A stretch of 61,844 bases of DNA from assembly GCA_049515175.1 (NCBI GenBank), contig JBEKUI010000002.1, positions 1 to 61,844 on the forward strand. Direction: 5' to 3'. Shown here in pieces: positions 44,587-54,075 of this stretch. How positions within the stretch are numbered: position 1 is the first letter of the stretch; every line of letters starts with the position of its first letter. Below the pieces are notes generated by a model. The model did no database searches. It was not told the origin of the DNA and was given only the letters and a program-made list of their open reading frames with translations. The position numbers and the translations under genes were made by a program. This DNA comes from JACQNR01 sp049515175. GTDB taxonomy: Bacteria > Acidobacteriota > Terriglobia > UBA7540.

Positions 44587-44916
44587 TTAGAGATTGCGCT
44601 CCAGCAACTTCACCAGCGCGTCCTTGGAAGTCGCCCCGACGAATTGCTCACGCACTTCGCCGCCCTTGAAGACGAGCAGGGTGGGAATGCCACGGATCTG
44701 ATAGCGCGCGGTCACCGACGGACTCTCGTCCACATTGAGCTTGCCTACTTTGAGGCGGTCGGCGTAGAGCTCCGCGACGGATTCAACGGCGGGCGCCATC
44801 ATGCGGCAGGGCCCACACCACTCCGCCCAGAAATCGACCAGCACGGGCTTGTCGGATTTTAGCACTTCCGCGTCGAAATTCTCGTCCGTGAACGTCAGCG
44901 TGTTCTTGCCAGCCAT
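44587..44916 (-). CDS. trxA: Thioredoxin
   Basis: A 109-residue cytoplasmic thioredoxin with the active site W33-C34-G-P-C37 in FWAEWCGPCRMMAP and the cis-proline loop RGIPTLLVFKGGEV. No signal peptide. It reduces disulfides in ribonucleotide reductase and other proteins. It lies between glgA and purA with short spacers, so co-transcription is likely. Confidence 0.97.
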   Translation of the reverse strand: MAGKNTLTFTDENFDAEVLKSDKPVLVDFWAEWCGPCRMMAPAVESVAELYADRLKVGKLNVDESPSVTARYQIRGIPTLLVFKGGEVREQFVGATSKDALVKLLERNL

Positions 44917-44943
44917 GCTGCTAAACCTCCGGGAATAACGTCA

Positions 44944-46422
44944 CTAAGCTTTAGATGCAGCAGAGGCCGTTTTGATTTCAGGCGTCGCTTTCTTGGCCGC
45001 CTGGTAAACCTTGGCGTACTGCTTGGCAGAATTGCCCCAGGAGAAGTCTTTCTTCATCCCATTGATCATGACCTGCCGCCAAATCTTGGGCTGGCGATAG
45101 CACTCCACCGCCTGCTGAATTGCCTTCAAAAGCGCCTGGGGAGTGTATTCGCTGAACTTGAAACCCGTTCCGGCCTTCCCGTCGAGGGGTTCGATGGTGT
45201 CGTCGAGGCCGCCGGTGGCCCGCACGACCGGCACAGTGCCGTACTTCAAGCTGTACATCTGATTGAGCCCGCAAGGTTCGTAGCGCGAGGGCATCAGGAA
45301 CATGTCGGAGCCCGCTTCGATCTGATGCGAAAGGGCGATGTCGAAGCCGACCTTCACGAGGAACTTGTCGGGGTACTGGGCGGCGAGCTTGCGGAACCAT
45401 TCTTCATACTGCGGCTCGCCCGTCCCCAGCGCCACAATGTAGAGATCCATCTTCATGAGTTCTTCGGCGATGCCGGCGATCAGGTCGAAACCCTTCTGCG
45501 CTGCAAACCGCGAGACGATACCAATCACCGGCCGGGTCGGCACCGGTTGCGCCACCCCCATCTTTTGGAGCAAATCTTTCTTGCACGCCTCCTTGCCCTT
45601 CAAATCGTCGGGGCTGTAGTTCGCGGCGATCATCTTGTCAATTTGGGGACTCCAGACTTCATAGTCCACGCCATTCAGAATCCCCTGCAGACGGTCCGCG
45701 CGGCTGGTGAGAACGCCCTCCAGTCCGTAGCCAAATTCCGGCGTCTGGATCTCCTCGGCGTACTTGCGGCTGACGGTCGTGACGAAATCCGAAAAGATAA
45801 TTCCGCCCTTCAACAGATTGACGCGGCTCCAATATTCCAGGCCGTCCACCGTATACAGGCTTCCAGGTAGCGAAATCTCCGCCAGCACGGCGGGCGGGAA
45901 GAGTCCCTGATAGCCAATATTGTGAATCGTAAAGACAATTCCGGTTTTCTCAAAGAAGCTGTCGGCGGCGTACAGGTTGCGGACATAGATGGGAACCAGC
46001 GCGCTCTGCCAGTCGTGGCAGTGCAGAACGTCGGGTGCAGTTCCCAGCCGCTTCAGGAATTCGATGCAGGCGAGCGAAAACGCCGCGAAGCGCAAATGAT
46101 TGTCAGGATGGTCCTGGCCGCTGACCTGATAGAGTCCATCTCGATCGAAGTACTCCGGAAGGTCCACCAGAAACGTACGGACGCCACCTGATTCGCCGCC
46201 ATCCTGGACGGTCGCGAACTTGTAACCGGCCGCCAACGAAATCGTCAGGCTTTTGCCTTGCCGGTGCGTTTTGCCGGGTTTCGTCATTCGATAGCGCGGC
46301 AGCAAGACCTGCACTTCATGGCCACTGGCTGCCAGCGCCTGGGGCAGCGCTCCTACCACGTCAGCCAAACCACCCGTCTTGGAAAAGGGGACGCCTTCAG
46401 AGGCGCAGAACACGATTTTCAT
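44944..46422 (-). CDS. glgA: Glycogen synthase (ADP-glucose) GlgA
   Basis: A 492-residue GT5 glycogen synthase that extends alpha-1,4-glucan. The N-terminus FCASEGVPFSKTGGLADVVGALP contains the KTGGL substrate motif. Further marks are HCHDWQSALVPIY, FTIHNIGYQGLFP, IGIVSRFAAQKGFDL and the C-terminal acceptor region PSRYEPCGLNQMYSLKYGTVPVVRATGGL. ATG 46422 gives the standard N-terminus. No other glycogen gene is adjacent. A lysine- and alanine-rich C-terminal tail extends past the usual end. Confidence 0.96.
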   Translation of the reverse strand: MKIVFCASEGVPFSKTGGLADVVGALPQALAASGHEVQVLLPRYRMTKPGKTHRQGKSLTISLAAGYKFATVQDGGESGGVRTFLVDLPEYFDRDGLYQVSGQDHPDNHLRFAAFSLACIEFLKRLGTAPDVLHCHDWQSALVPIYVRNLYAADSFFEKTGIVFTIHNIGYQGLFPPAVLAEISLPGSLYTVDGLEYWSRVNLLKGGIIFSDFVTTVSRKYAEEIQTPEFGYGLEGVLTSRADRLQGILNGVDYEVWSPQIDKMIAANYSPDDLKGKEACKKDLLQKMGVAQPVPTRPVIGIVSRFAAQKGFDLIAGIAEELMKMDLYIVALGTGEPQYEEWFRKLAAQYPDKFLVKVGFDIALSHQIEAGSDMFLMPSRYEPCGLNQMYSLKYGTVPVVRATGGLDDTIEPLDGKAGTGFKFSEYTPQALLKAIQQAVECYRQPKIWRQVMINGMKKDFSWGNSAKQYAKVYQAAKKATPEIKTASAASKA

Positions 46423-46590
46423 AATGAAGACACCGTTGGAATCCAAAAAATGGTCGAACGACTTAAGTTAGAGGATGGTCGTGGCGTTGTCAAGAAGCAA
46501 GGGTTGGCGTCTCGGCAGGTGTAGTCCTGTCCCGAGATTTGTCCGTGCGGGCACGGCGTTTGAGCCGCACCCCGGATGCCGACAGGGCGC

Positions 46591-47919
46591 TCAGGGCCTT
46601 ACGATCGTCCCGTCGAGACGGCGATCGTTACCGCGGCCACCGCCCGGCGTCTTGAAAGGATATTTCGCCGCCGCTTTTTCGTCCACGTCGATGCCCAACC
46701 CTGGTTGGTCGTTCGAGTACATATACCCTGCGCGGATCTCTGGAGCGCCGGGAAAGACCTCGCGTTCTTCCGGCGTGAATTCGTGCTGCTCCTGGATACC
46801 GAAGTTGTACGCGGCGAGGTCGAGGTGCATGTTTACGGCGTGGCCCACGGGCGAGACGTTGCCCGGCCCGTGCCAGGCGGTGCGCACGTTAAAGAATTCG
46901 CAGCACGCGGCCACCTTGCGTGCCATCGTCAGTCCGCCCGCTGCCGAGATATGGATGCGGATGAAATCGATCCAGCGATTGGCGACCAGGGGCAGCCACT
47001 CGTGACGATTGACGAAAAGCTCTCCCATGGCCAGCGGTGTCGTGGTCTGCTGGCGCATGATCTGGAACCACTCCACGTCTTCCGGCGCAAAGGGGTCCTC
47101 AAGGAAGAAGAGCCTATAGGGTTCGAGAGCCTTGGCAAGCTGCAGCGCCTGAACAGGCGGGACGCGTTCGTGCACGTCGTGCAATAACTCGACGTCGAAT
47201 CCCAACTTGGCGCGCAAATGCTCGAACATCTTGATGGTGTTGTTCACGTAGGGCGTGGGCTCGAAGACCGGAGACGGGCCGATTCCGTCGGGGCGCATTC
47301 TCTGCACGGCGTCGGCTGTTGGGGCGCCGTCCACGCCGTAGCCGGAGAACCCCGGTACGGCGAGTTGCACCCTCACGTGGCGATAGCCCCGCGCCATCCA
47401 TTTCCGCACCTGATCCTCGAGGTCGTTCATATCCAGCGCGGCGGCGTGGCAGTATAGCGGGACGGCGGACCGGACCTTTCCACCCAGGAGCTTGTAAACG
47501 GGAACACCGGTGCGTTTTCCCAGAATGTCCCACAGTGCTCCATCAATCCCGCTCAAGGCGTTGTTGAGCGTCACGCCGCTGCGGAAATAGGACGAGACGT
47601 AAGCGGATTGCCAGATGTCTTCAATATCCTCGCAGTTCCGGCCGATCACGAACGGTTTGAGATAGCTGTCAATCGCCGCCGCGACCGCCAGGGGGCGCTC
47701 GCGATGGGTGGCGCAGCCGACGCCATACAGGCCCGGCTCGTTGGTGAGGACTTTGACGACCACTACATGATCGTCGGAAGGCTGCGTCAGGATGACTTTT
47801 ACGTCCGTAATCTTGAGCGGCGGCAGGCCGCGCAACGCGCCGGCCACGGTGGTCGCCGGATTGGAACTTGCCCATAACGCTGCGGTCCCCAGGCCGCGCA
47901 GGGCGTCTCGTCGTTTCAT
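46591..47919 (-). CDS. ManD/RspA-type enolase-superfamily protein with Tat-like leader
   Basis: A 442-residue mandelate-racemase-like enzyme. It has SYFRSGVTLNNALSGIDGAL then WDILGK, the ManD-type pattern, with metal ligands in VELLHDVHERV, FFLEDPF and MGELFV, a histidine loop WHGPGNVSPVGHAVN, and the C-terminal QPGLGIDVDEKAAAKYPF typical of the D-mannonate dehydratase group. Such enzymes dehydrate D-mannonate or gluconate to 2-keto-3-deoxygluconate. The N-terminus MKRRDALRGLGTAALW resembles a Tat signal, unusual for a cytoplasmic pathway. With the SDR and UxaE-like genes it could complete hexuronate breakdown. Substrate not certain. Confidence 0.8.
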   Translation of the reverse strand: MKRRDALRGLGTAALWASSNPATTVAGALRGLPPLKITDVKVILTQPSDDHVVVVKVLTNEPGLYGVGCATHRERPLAVAAAIDSYLKPFVIGRNCEDIEDIWQSAYVSSYFRSGVTLNNALSGIDGALWDILGKRTGVPVYKLLGGKVRSAVPLYCHAAALDMNDLEDQVRKWMARGYRHVRVQLAVPGFSGYGVDGAPTADAVQRMRPDGIGPSPVFEPTPYVNNTIKMFEHLRAKLGFDVELLHDVHERVPPVQALQLAKALEPYRLFFLEDPFAPEDVEWFQIMRQQTTTPLAMGELFVNRHEWLPLVANRWIDFIRIHISAAGGLTMARKVAACCEFFNVRTAWHGPGNVSPVGHAVNMHLDLAAYNFGIQEQHEFTPEEREVFPGAPEIRAGYMYSNDQPGLGIDVDEKAAAKYPFKTPGGGRGNDRRLDGTIVRP

Positions 47920-48049
47920 TTTGAAGCATCCTCCTTGCTTGCCAAGTGGCGGGTGCATCCACGATCGCGAGTTAAGCGTGAACGCCGTTCGGCCGACTAC
48001 TCTAGCGCAACCCGCTAACAGAATGAAGCGGATGCGTTAGAATCCCAGT

Positions 48050-48844
48050 GTGCCGCCCGCGCGCCGTCCCAAACTCGGCCAGCATTTTCTCGTCAGCGAT
48101 GGAAATCGCCGGCGCATCGTCCAGGCGCTGCCGCTGCGGTCGGACGATCTCGTCGTCGAGATCGGTCCCGGGCGCGGCGCCATGACCGAGCTTCTCGCGG
48201 AACGGGTGCGACGTGTGGTTGCGATCGAATTGGACGCGAAACTGGCGAGCGAATTGGAGGATAAACTGGCCGGGAATTCCAGCATTGTGATCGAGCAGGC
48301 GGATATTCTCACGACCGATCTCGCTGCGATCTGCCGCGCCAGCCATACCAGCCAGTGCTTTGTCTTCGGCAACCTGCCCTACTACATCACATCGCCGATT
48401 ATTCATCACTTGATGGACTCGGCGAGCTCGATTCGCGGTGTGGCGCTGCTCGTCCAGCGTGAGGTAGGGGAGCGCCTGACGGCGCAGCCCGGCTCGCGTG
48501 ATTATGGGTATCTCAGCGTGCTGGTGCAGATAAGCTCGGAGCCGCACGTCGTCCTCAACGTCCCGCCCGGCGCTTTCTCGCCGCCGCCGAAAGTCCATTC
48601 GGCGCTGGTTGACTTCAAAATGCGAGTGCAATTTCGCAAGGGGTCAGCGCCGGAGCGCACACGGTTCCTCGATTTCGTGAAGCTCTGCTTTGCTCAGAAG
48701 CGCAAAAATCTGCTCAATAACCTCGCGGGCCAGTTTGGTCGCGAGCGGGTGGCGGAGGCGCTCGCGAAACTGCAGTTGCCCGCCACAGCGCGCGCGGAAG
48801 AGCTTGCCGTCCAACAATTCGTGGATTTGCTGAAACTGATTTAA
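48050..48844 (+). CDS. rsmA: 16S rRNA (adenine1518/1519-N6) dimethyltransferase RsmA
   Basis: RsmA (KsgA) dimethylates two adjacent adenines near the 3' end of 16S rRNA during 30S maturation. The 264-residue protein has LGQHFLVSDG at the N-terminus, the SAM motif VVEIGPGRGAMTELL, and the catalytic motif GNLPYYITSPIIHHLM. The C-terminal helical domain (FAQKRKNLLNNLAGQF) is complete. The start is a GTG at 48050. The gene is alone on the plus strand, divergent from the ManD-like gene and convergent with the TPR gene. Confidence 0.96.
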   Translation: MPPARRPKLGQHFLVSDGNRRRIVQALPLRSDDLVVEIGPGRGAMTELLAERVRRVVAIELDAKLASELEDKLAGNSSIVIEQADILTTDLAAICRASHTSQCFVFGNLPYYITSPIIHHLMDSASSIRGVALLVQREVGERLTAQPGSRDYGYLSVLVQISSEPHVVLNVPPGAFSPPPKVHSALVDFKMRVQFRKGSAPERTRFLDFVKLCFAQKRKNLLNNLAGQFGRERVAEALAKLQLPATARAEELAVQQFVDLLKLI

Positions 48845-48925
48845 GCGCAGGCTTTGGGCCTATTCTCGGACAACGCGGCGCAGGTCCTGCCCCTCTTGGC
48901 TGGGCGCTCACAAAGGCCGCCGCGC

Positions 48926-49888
48926 CTATTTCACGAGTGACGGTCGCTTCAGTTTCTGTGAGGCACGGTCGAAGTTGGATTTGATGCCAGGGTCCCGGGG
49001 ATTGAGCTGAACAGCGAGTTGATACTGTTCGATGGCGGCTTGCAGTTCGCCCCTCTCTTCCAGCGCGAACCCCAGGTTATTGTGGGTGACGGGGTCGTTG
49101 GAGTTGAGCCGGACGGCTTCGCGGAAGGCTGCGAGCGCTCCCTGCGGGTCGCTACCATTGCGAAGTGCTATTCCCAGTTCCATAAAGGCGGTCGCGGAAT
49201 CCGGACGCAGGCGCGCCAGAGCGCGATATGTGATGGCCGCGCGTCGCCAGTCGCGCTGCTCGGCAAAGGCACGGCCCAGGTCATCGAAAATTCGCGGGTC
49301 GTCCTGCTTGTACTTCAGCGCCTCAGTCCAGGCATTGACGGCGCCTGCCGGGTCGCCACTTTCGCGCTGCGCCAGGCCCAGTTGGTAGTTAGTTTCATAA
49401 TCGCCGGGACGCAGGCGTAGGGATTCGCGGTAGGACCCGACGGCGAGGGTCCACTTCTTCTGCTGCCCCAGGGCGTGGCCGAGCCCCGCGTGGAGTGTTG
49501 CGTCCGTGGGATCGAGCTGAAGGGCAGCCCGATATTCGCTTTCTGCGTCGGCCGCTGCGCCCCGGCCTTCGAACTCCTTTGCTTGGGCGCGATGACGCTC
49601 AAGCAGGACTTCCTTCAGCAGCACCTGCCGCGCCGTCCGCACGGCGTTGATGACCGCCTCGCTCGCCTTCGCCTGCTGCAAGGCCTGCACGTCTTCGCTG
49701 CTCGGCTCGAAGTCTATCCCGCGTTGGTCGATCAGACTGACAATCCGCTTTGGGGAAACATTTCCCTCCAGCAGGCTGACAATCTGCTTCCTGTTAAGAG
49801 GCTTGGATTCGGGGCCGAGCGTGCTGGCGCTGACGCCCAAGCCGAGAAAGCATGAGAAAAGTACTCCGAAAAGCCGTCGCCGGCCCAT
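48926..49888 (-). CDS. Secreted TPR-repeat protein
   Basis: A 320-residue protein with a signal peptide (about 1-22). A short module at about 32-85 (LNRKQIVSLLEGNVSPKRIV then FEPSSEDVQALQQAKASE) resembles a small N-terminal domain common in acidobacterial TPR proteins. From about 100 to 310 there are about six canonical TPRs, with repeats such as AGLGHALGQQKKWTLAVGSYRESL and DLGRAFAEQRDWRRAAITYRAL. It is probably a periplasmic scaffold. No operon partner. It is not related in sequence to the TPR-barrel protein of the export operon beyond the repeats. Confidence 0.8.
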   Translation of the reverse strand: MGRRRLFGVLFSCFLGLGVSASTLGPESKPLNRKQIVSLLEGNVSPKRIVSLIDQRGIDFEPSSEDVQALQQAKASEAVINAVRTARQVLLKEVLLERHRAQAKEFEGRGAAADAESEYRAALQLDPTDATLHAGLGHALGQQKKWTLAVGSYRESLRLRPGDYETNYQLGLAQRESGDPAGAVNAWTEALKYKQDDPRIFDDLGRAFAEQRDWRRAAITYRALARLRPDSATAFMELGIALRNGSDPQGALAAFREAVRLNSNDPVTHNNLGFALEERGELQAAIEQYQLAVQLNPRDPGIKSNFDRASQKLKRPSLVK

Positions 49889-50385
49889 GAGTATTTCGGC
49901 TCCAGTCTGAGGTTGTCCTTGCGCCCTTCGGTTATCATACTTCGGCGCAAGTTCAACGGCAAGCGATGTGTGTTCGAGCGTTCGATCCCTTGGTCCAAGT
50001 GACCCATCATCGCGAGCGTCTGCCTGGACTTGATGTGACGAACTTTGGTCCGTGCGGTGAATAGGACTAGGTATTTACTGGGGGATGTTTTGGACGCAAA
50101 TTGAGGCAAGATTTGACCCGTTCGTGATAGAATTTCCCCACTGTTCGGGCTTATTGACTGTTTTTAAGGATGGATTGAGAAGTGGCTTGTTCACCCCTAT
50201 TGGCTGCGCACTTTCAGTTACGAGCTTAAGTGCATGACCAATGCGGCCGGTTTGAACGAAGTATTTGGGCCACACTTCAGGCAACAGGTGTTTTGACCAT
50301 TCCAAGCGAGGAACTGAATTTGTGATCGGCGCGCCTGCGGCGGAGGCTCCTGCGACCAGGCGCCATTTCTTGTGGAGGTAAAGGG
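49889..50385. other. Gene-free region upstream of di-haem cytochrome
   Basis: No credible coding sequence is seen between the divergent TPR and cytochrome genes. The cytochrome ATG is preceded by a good GGAGG ribosome site. A small palindrome CTTGG-T-CCAAG lies near 49989-49999. I could not place a promoter confidently. Confidence 0.4.
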
Positions 50386-51390
50386 ATGAGGAAGCTGGGC
50401 AAAATTCTAGGAATCGTCGTGTTGGTTTTGATCGTCGGGCTGGCCGTGGCGATCACATTTACCATCGGTTGGCGGCCGTTCATTGGGCCCAAGGCCAGGC
50501 CACTGACGGATCGTAAATTCGAGGCCACGCCGGAGCGTCTGGCGCGCGGCCAGCACCTCTTCATGATATGTGCCGGGTGCCATTCGCCCCATGACTGGAC
50601 GAAACATGAGCCCGTCATCCTGCCTGGCATGCTGGGAGCCGGCATGGTGATGCCGATTCAAGAGCTGCCAGGGCGCATCGTGGCCCCCAATTTGACTCCC
50701 GACCCCGAGACCGGTTCCGGCACTTGGACCGACGACATGTTTGCGCGCGCCATGCGCGAGGGGATTGGTCACGACGGCCGCGCGCTCTTCCCCATGATGC
50801 CTTACCAGCACTTCCGGGCTCTCCCGGATGACGATGTTGCTTCACTCGTGGTCTATATCCGGGCGCTTCCTCCGGTGCGGAATCCGCTGCCCAAAACCGA
50901 GATCATCTTCCCGGTCAAATACCTGATTCGCAACGTGCCGCAGCCTGTCGCCGCGCCAGTGCCTCCGCCGGACTTGTCCACCACCGTCAAGCGCGGTGAA
51001 TACCTGGTGAACCTGGTTGGTTGCAGCGACTGCCACACTCCTCAGCGGCAGGGACAACCTTTGAAGGGTCTGGACTACGCGGGCGGTTTTATCCTGACCG
51101 GTCCCTGGGGCCGTGTGGCAACCGCAAACATTACTTCGGACCCCTCCGGGATTTCCTATTATGACGAACAGCTTTTCTTACAGGTCATGCACACCGGCTA
51201 CGTCAAGGCGCGAGAACTCAGCAAAATCATGCCCTGGTGGGATTTCAAGGAGATGCCGGACGAAGACTTGAAAGCCATGTTCGCCTATCTGCGCACCCTC
51301 CCGCCGATCAAGCATCGCGTCGACAATGCCGAACCTCCGACGCTCTGCAAACTTTGCGGGTCTTCTCACGGGGCCGGCGACAAGAACTGA
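50386..51390 (+). CDS. Di-haem c-type cytochrome
   Basis: A 334-residue protein with an N-terminal membrane helix (about 7-27, GIVVLVLIVGLAVAITF) that may be an uncleaved anchor. Two CxxCH sites are present: C62-A-G-C65-H66 and C213-S-D-C216-H217, each starting a cytochrome c domain with distal methionine candidates (MMPYQH and KIMPWW). It resembles the cytochrome subunits of membrane alcohol or sugar dehydrogenases, though no dehydrogenase is adjacent. A further CKLC near the end lacks the histidine and so is not a haem site. It likely carries electrons in the periplasm. Confidence 0.87.
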   Translation: MRKLGKILGIVVLVLIVGLAVAITFTIGWRPFIGPKARPLTDRKFEATPERLARGQHLFMICAGCHSPHDWTKHEPVILPGMLGAGMVMPIQELPGRIVAPNLTPDPETGSGTWTDDMFARAMREGIGHDGRALFPMMPYQHFRALPDDDVASLVVYIRALPPVRNPLPKTEIIFPVKYLIRNVPQPVAAPVPPPDLSTTVKRGEYLVNLVGCSDCHTPQRQGQPLKGLDYAGGFILTGPWGRVATANITSDPSGISYYDEQLFLQVMHTGYVKARELSKIMPWWDFKEMPDEDLKAMFAYLRTLPPIKHRVDNAEPPTLCKLCGSSHGAGDKN

Positions 51391-51432
51391 ATTCATCTCG
51401 CTGATGGCCCCGGACGCGAAATCCGGGCTGAC

Positions 51433-53805
51433 CTAGCGACTGGCGGGGCCGAACTGAATCTGCCAGTCCACCGGCGCGGCCTGTCCTCGGAAGCGGATCG
51501 CCAGCGTGCTGCCGCTCAGTTCTTGCTGGACGGGGATCCCGCCGCCCCCCTGAGCAACACCGCGCGCCTGCCGCACCACGAAGCCTTCGGTCACGTTGAC
51601 GAAGAGCGTGTAATCCTCTCCGGGCACAGTTTCGGAGGAACCACGCAGAGTGCTGGATGCCGCATCCCACACGAGGTCGCGGATCGAGTAGGCGCCTGTG
51701 ATGTGCCGCGAGATCCCGATAAGCTGAGGATGATCGAGCAGGGGATGGATTTGCAGCACCCGCGTGTCGTGAGGCTCAATCTCAACTTTCAACCTGTCTT
51801 TGAATGCGCCGAGCGGCTTTTGGCCCCAGAAATCGAACACGAGGTAGGGTGAGTCGGCGCGGAGCCCCAGCTTGTCCGCGAGGAGAACTTCCCGCGTCGT
51901 GGTTTCGCCGCGCCAGTTGGTGAATCCTACAACATCGTAATTTCCCGACGGGGCATTTACTTTCAAGTCCAATATCTCCGCGTAATTGTGGATGTAGAAG
52001 TCAGGTTGGGTTTGCTTAAACTTGTCCCACGCCATGTCCGTGCCGCGGCTGAAAAGGTCCACGGGGAGAATGGGCATCGTGGGCATTGTCATCTTGAGAA
52101 GGCGGGTACGCTCCTCCGGCAGTTCCGGCATGACGCTGGCGAGGGGATAGACCACACCGCTCAGCGCCACCCAGGAGACCAGCGTGCGCGCCTCGGGGAG
52201 CGTCGTACCAAAGCCCACCATGGGCGTCTCGCGCGACCGTGCGGTTTCGATGACACTGCGGAGGCGTTTCTGCGCGGCCTCTTCCACCGTCACGTAGGGC
52301 CCCACATCGATTCCTTCCCCCGGCATCACATAAACGAAGAGGTGATTTAGGAACGCGTTGGCGGCAATCGAGCTGAACAGCGGGTACATTCCTTGCCAAC
52401 TGTTGTAAACGTCGTCGCCGGTGAAATAGGAATTGAAGTAGCCGATGCCGTTCAGCGGAGTGCCCGCCGGGCAACCTTCGATGATGGTCTTGGGGCCGAT
52501 GGTTTCCCGGATCAGTTTGATCCGATTGCGGTAAACGGTGAGGGGATCGGTCGCCTTGTCGAAGAGCCGGCTGCGGTCCGCGGGCGGAGCATATTTCGGA
52601 AAGGCGTGCTCGCCGTCGAACTTGTAGTACTCGAATCCCCAGCTGTTCAGGGTGGTGAAGAGCTTCTTCACAAATCCTAGGACGGCAGGGTTGGAGGAAT
52701 CGAGCGTCGGCGTGTTGTAGTCGAGCATGATCTTGCCCTGCTTGTCGTACACGTACCAGTCGGGATGCTCCTTGACGGCGCCCGCGTAAGCGTTGGGAAC
52801 CAGCCAAAGGCCCGGGCGCAATCCCTTCGACTTGACGTAGCCGGTCAACCACTGCGGCCCGTGCGGGAATTTCTTCCGGTCCCAATTCTCGATCCAGTAG
52901 TGCTCACCCCTGGCCCCACGGTCGTATCCATCATCCAGCTGAACGTATTCGAAGCCGTAGGGCTTGAGGTTGGCGGCCAGCCAATCGGTATTCCGCACAA
53001 TGTCGTCTTCGTTGACTTCGGAATAGTAGGAAGTCCAACTCGACCAGACCATCGGCGCCCTACGGAAGTAGGAGTCGTCAAAGGGGATGTCATAAGGCAC
53101 GCCGAGAGTCTTGGTGAAGTAGTCCGGCGTGAGGCGCACCAGCGTATTTCCGGGGACGGGAATCACCGCGCTGAGCAAATCGGCGCTCTGCGAGGTCCGC
53201 TCCAAGCGCGCGGTTTCGGAGAAGCTGATGGCGATGTCGGTCTTGCGGTCGAAGAGACAGTGAAGGCCGCCGCCCGACACTTGTCCCAGTGCGAACTGCA
53301 TGACCTCCGGGTTGCGCGTCGGCAGATAGGAACGGTTCCACGTCACCTTGCCGCCGTAGCCGTGCGCGACCTCGGTCGTTCCCGTCCAATCGACCGGCAC
53401 GCCCTGGGGGTCGAGAAGGCGCGCCGGGATGCGGTCCGGCGGGGCGGGAACCTCCGCCGTGACAACCGCAGCCGACTCGGTGCTCGAGATCCTCAGCGCG
53501 TTAGGGCTTGCCTCGATGGTCCAGCCCGTCCGCGGTTGCGCAGTGCGGATAGAAAGCCCGTTCGTGGGGGATTTTTCGACCGACCAGCCTTGGAGCGCGC
53601 GCAGACCCCGTTCGTCGCGAACGCTGAGTCGGGCATTCTTCATCACCGTTCCCAACTTTTCGTGCGAAATGCTCAACGTAGCCTGAGCGCTGTCGGCCGT
53701 GATGGTCCACCCATCACTCGTGGCGGTGACCGATTCTGCGGCCTTTGCCGGTTCAATGAGGAGGACCACACAGCTCACGATGACTGCTGCAAAAATCTTG
53801 CACAT
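51433..53805 (-). CDS. Secreted alpha-galactosidase-like glycosidase (GH36/GH27 type)
   Basis: A 790-residue protein with a signal peptide (MCKIFAAVIVSCVVLL, to about 24). An N-terminal beta domain (about 30-260) precedes the catalytic barrel with the YVQLDDGYDRG region, the strand-end YYKFDGEHAF (the Asp in KFD is the predicted nucleophile), EGCPAGTPLN, and YFTGDDVYNSW (predicted acid/base Asp). A C-terminal beta domain follows. This is the clan GH-D alpha-galactosidase arrangement. It would cleave alpha-galactosides from plant or microbial polymers outside the cytoplasm. ATG 53805 places the signal peptide at the start. The exact family cannot be fixed by eye. Confidence 0.82.
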   Translation of the reverse strand: MCKIFAAVIVSCVVLLIEPAKAAESVTATSDGWTITADSAQATLSISHEKLGTVMKNARLSVRDERGLRALQGWSVEKSPTNGLSIRTAQPRTGWTIEASPNALRISSTESAAVVTAEVPAPPDRIPARLLDPQGVPVDWTGTTEVAHGYGGKVTWNRSYLPTRNPEVMQFALGQVSGGGLHCLFDRKTDIAISFSETARLERTSQSADLLSAVIPVPGNTLVRLTPDYFTKTLGVPYDIPFDDSYFRRAPMVWSSWTSYYSEVNEDDIVRNTDWLAANLKPYGFEYVQLDDGYDRGARGEHYWIENWDRKKFPHGPQWLTGYVKSKGLRPGLWLVPNAYAGAVKEHPDWYVYDKQGKIMLDYNTPTLDSSNPAVLGFVKKLFTTLNSWGFEYYKFDGEHAFPKYAPPADRSRLFDKATDPLTVYRNRIKLIRETIGPKTIIEGCPAGTPLNGIGYFNSYFTGDDVYNSWQGMYPLFSSIAANAFLNHLFVYVMPGEGIDVGPYVTVEEAAQKRLRSVIETARSRETPMVGFGTTLPEARTLVSWVALSGVVYPLASVMPELPEERTRLLKMTMPTMPILPVDLFSRGTDMAWDKFKQTQPDFYIHNYAEILDLKVNAPSGNYDVVGFTNWRGETTTREVLLADKLGLRADSPYLVFDFWGQKPLGAFKDRLKVEIEPHDTRVLQIHPLLDHPQLIGISRHITGAYSIRDLVWDAASSTLRGSSETVPGEDYTLFVNVTEGFVVRQARGVAQGGGGIPVQQELSGSTLAIRFRGQAAPVDWQIQFGPASR

Positions 53806-54075
53806 GATTTCTCTGCTCCGGAAAATAGGCTCTGCGGTGGGATTCAGCATTCTCTGGAAGCTCACTGCTCCACTTCTATGAACGACCTAAGACTCTACAC
53901 GCTTGCTGGGTGATTGCAAGACGCAAAATCCCACCCAGCACGACTTTTCGGCCGGCTTTTAGCCCAATGACATATGGCCGCCGGGATGGGAACCGCCACG
54001 AGGCCGGTTTCGTAATACTGTATGAGGCGTGAGGAAATGTGTATTCGTGTGTCAGGCCTTCTGAGGAGGAGATCG

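Noticed and set aside
43032..44669. 545-codon plus-strand open frame opposite purA
   Set aside because: purA on the minus strand is unambiguous; this frame is a shadow.
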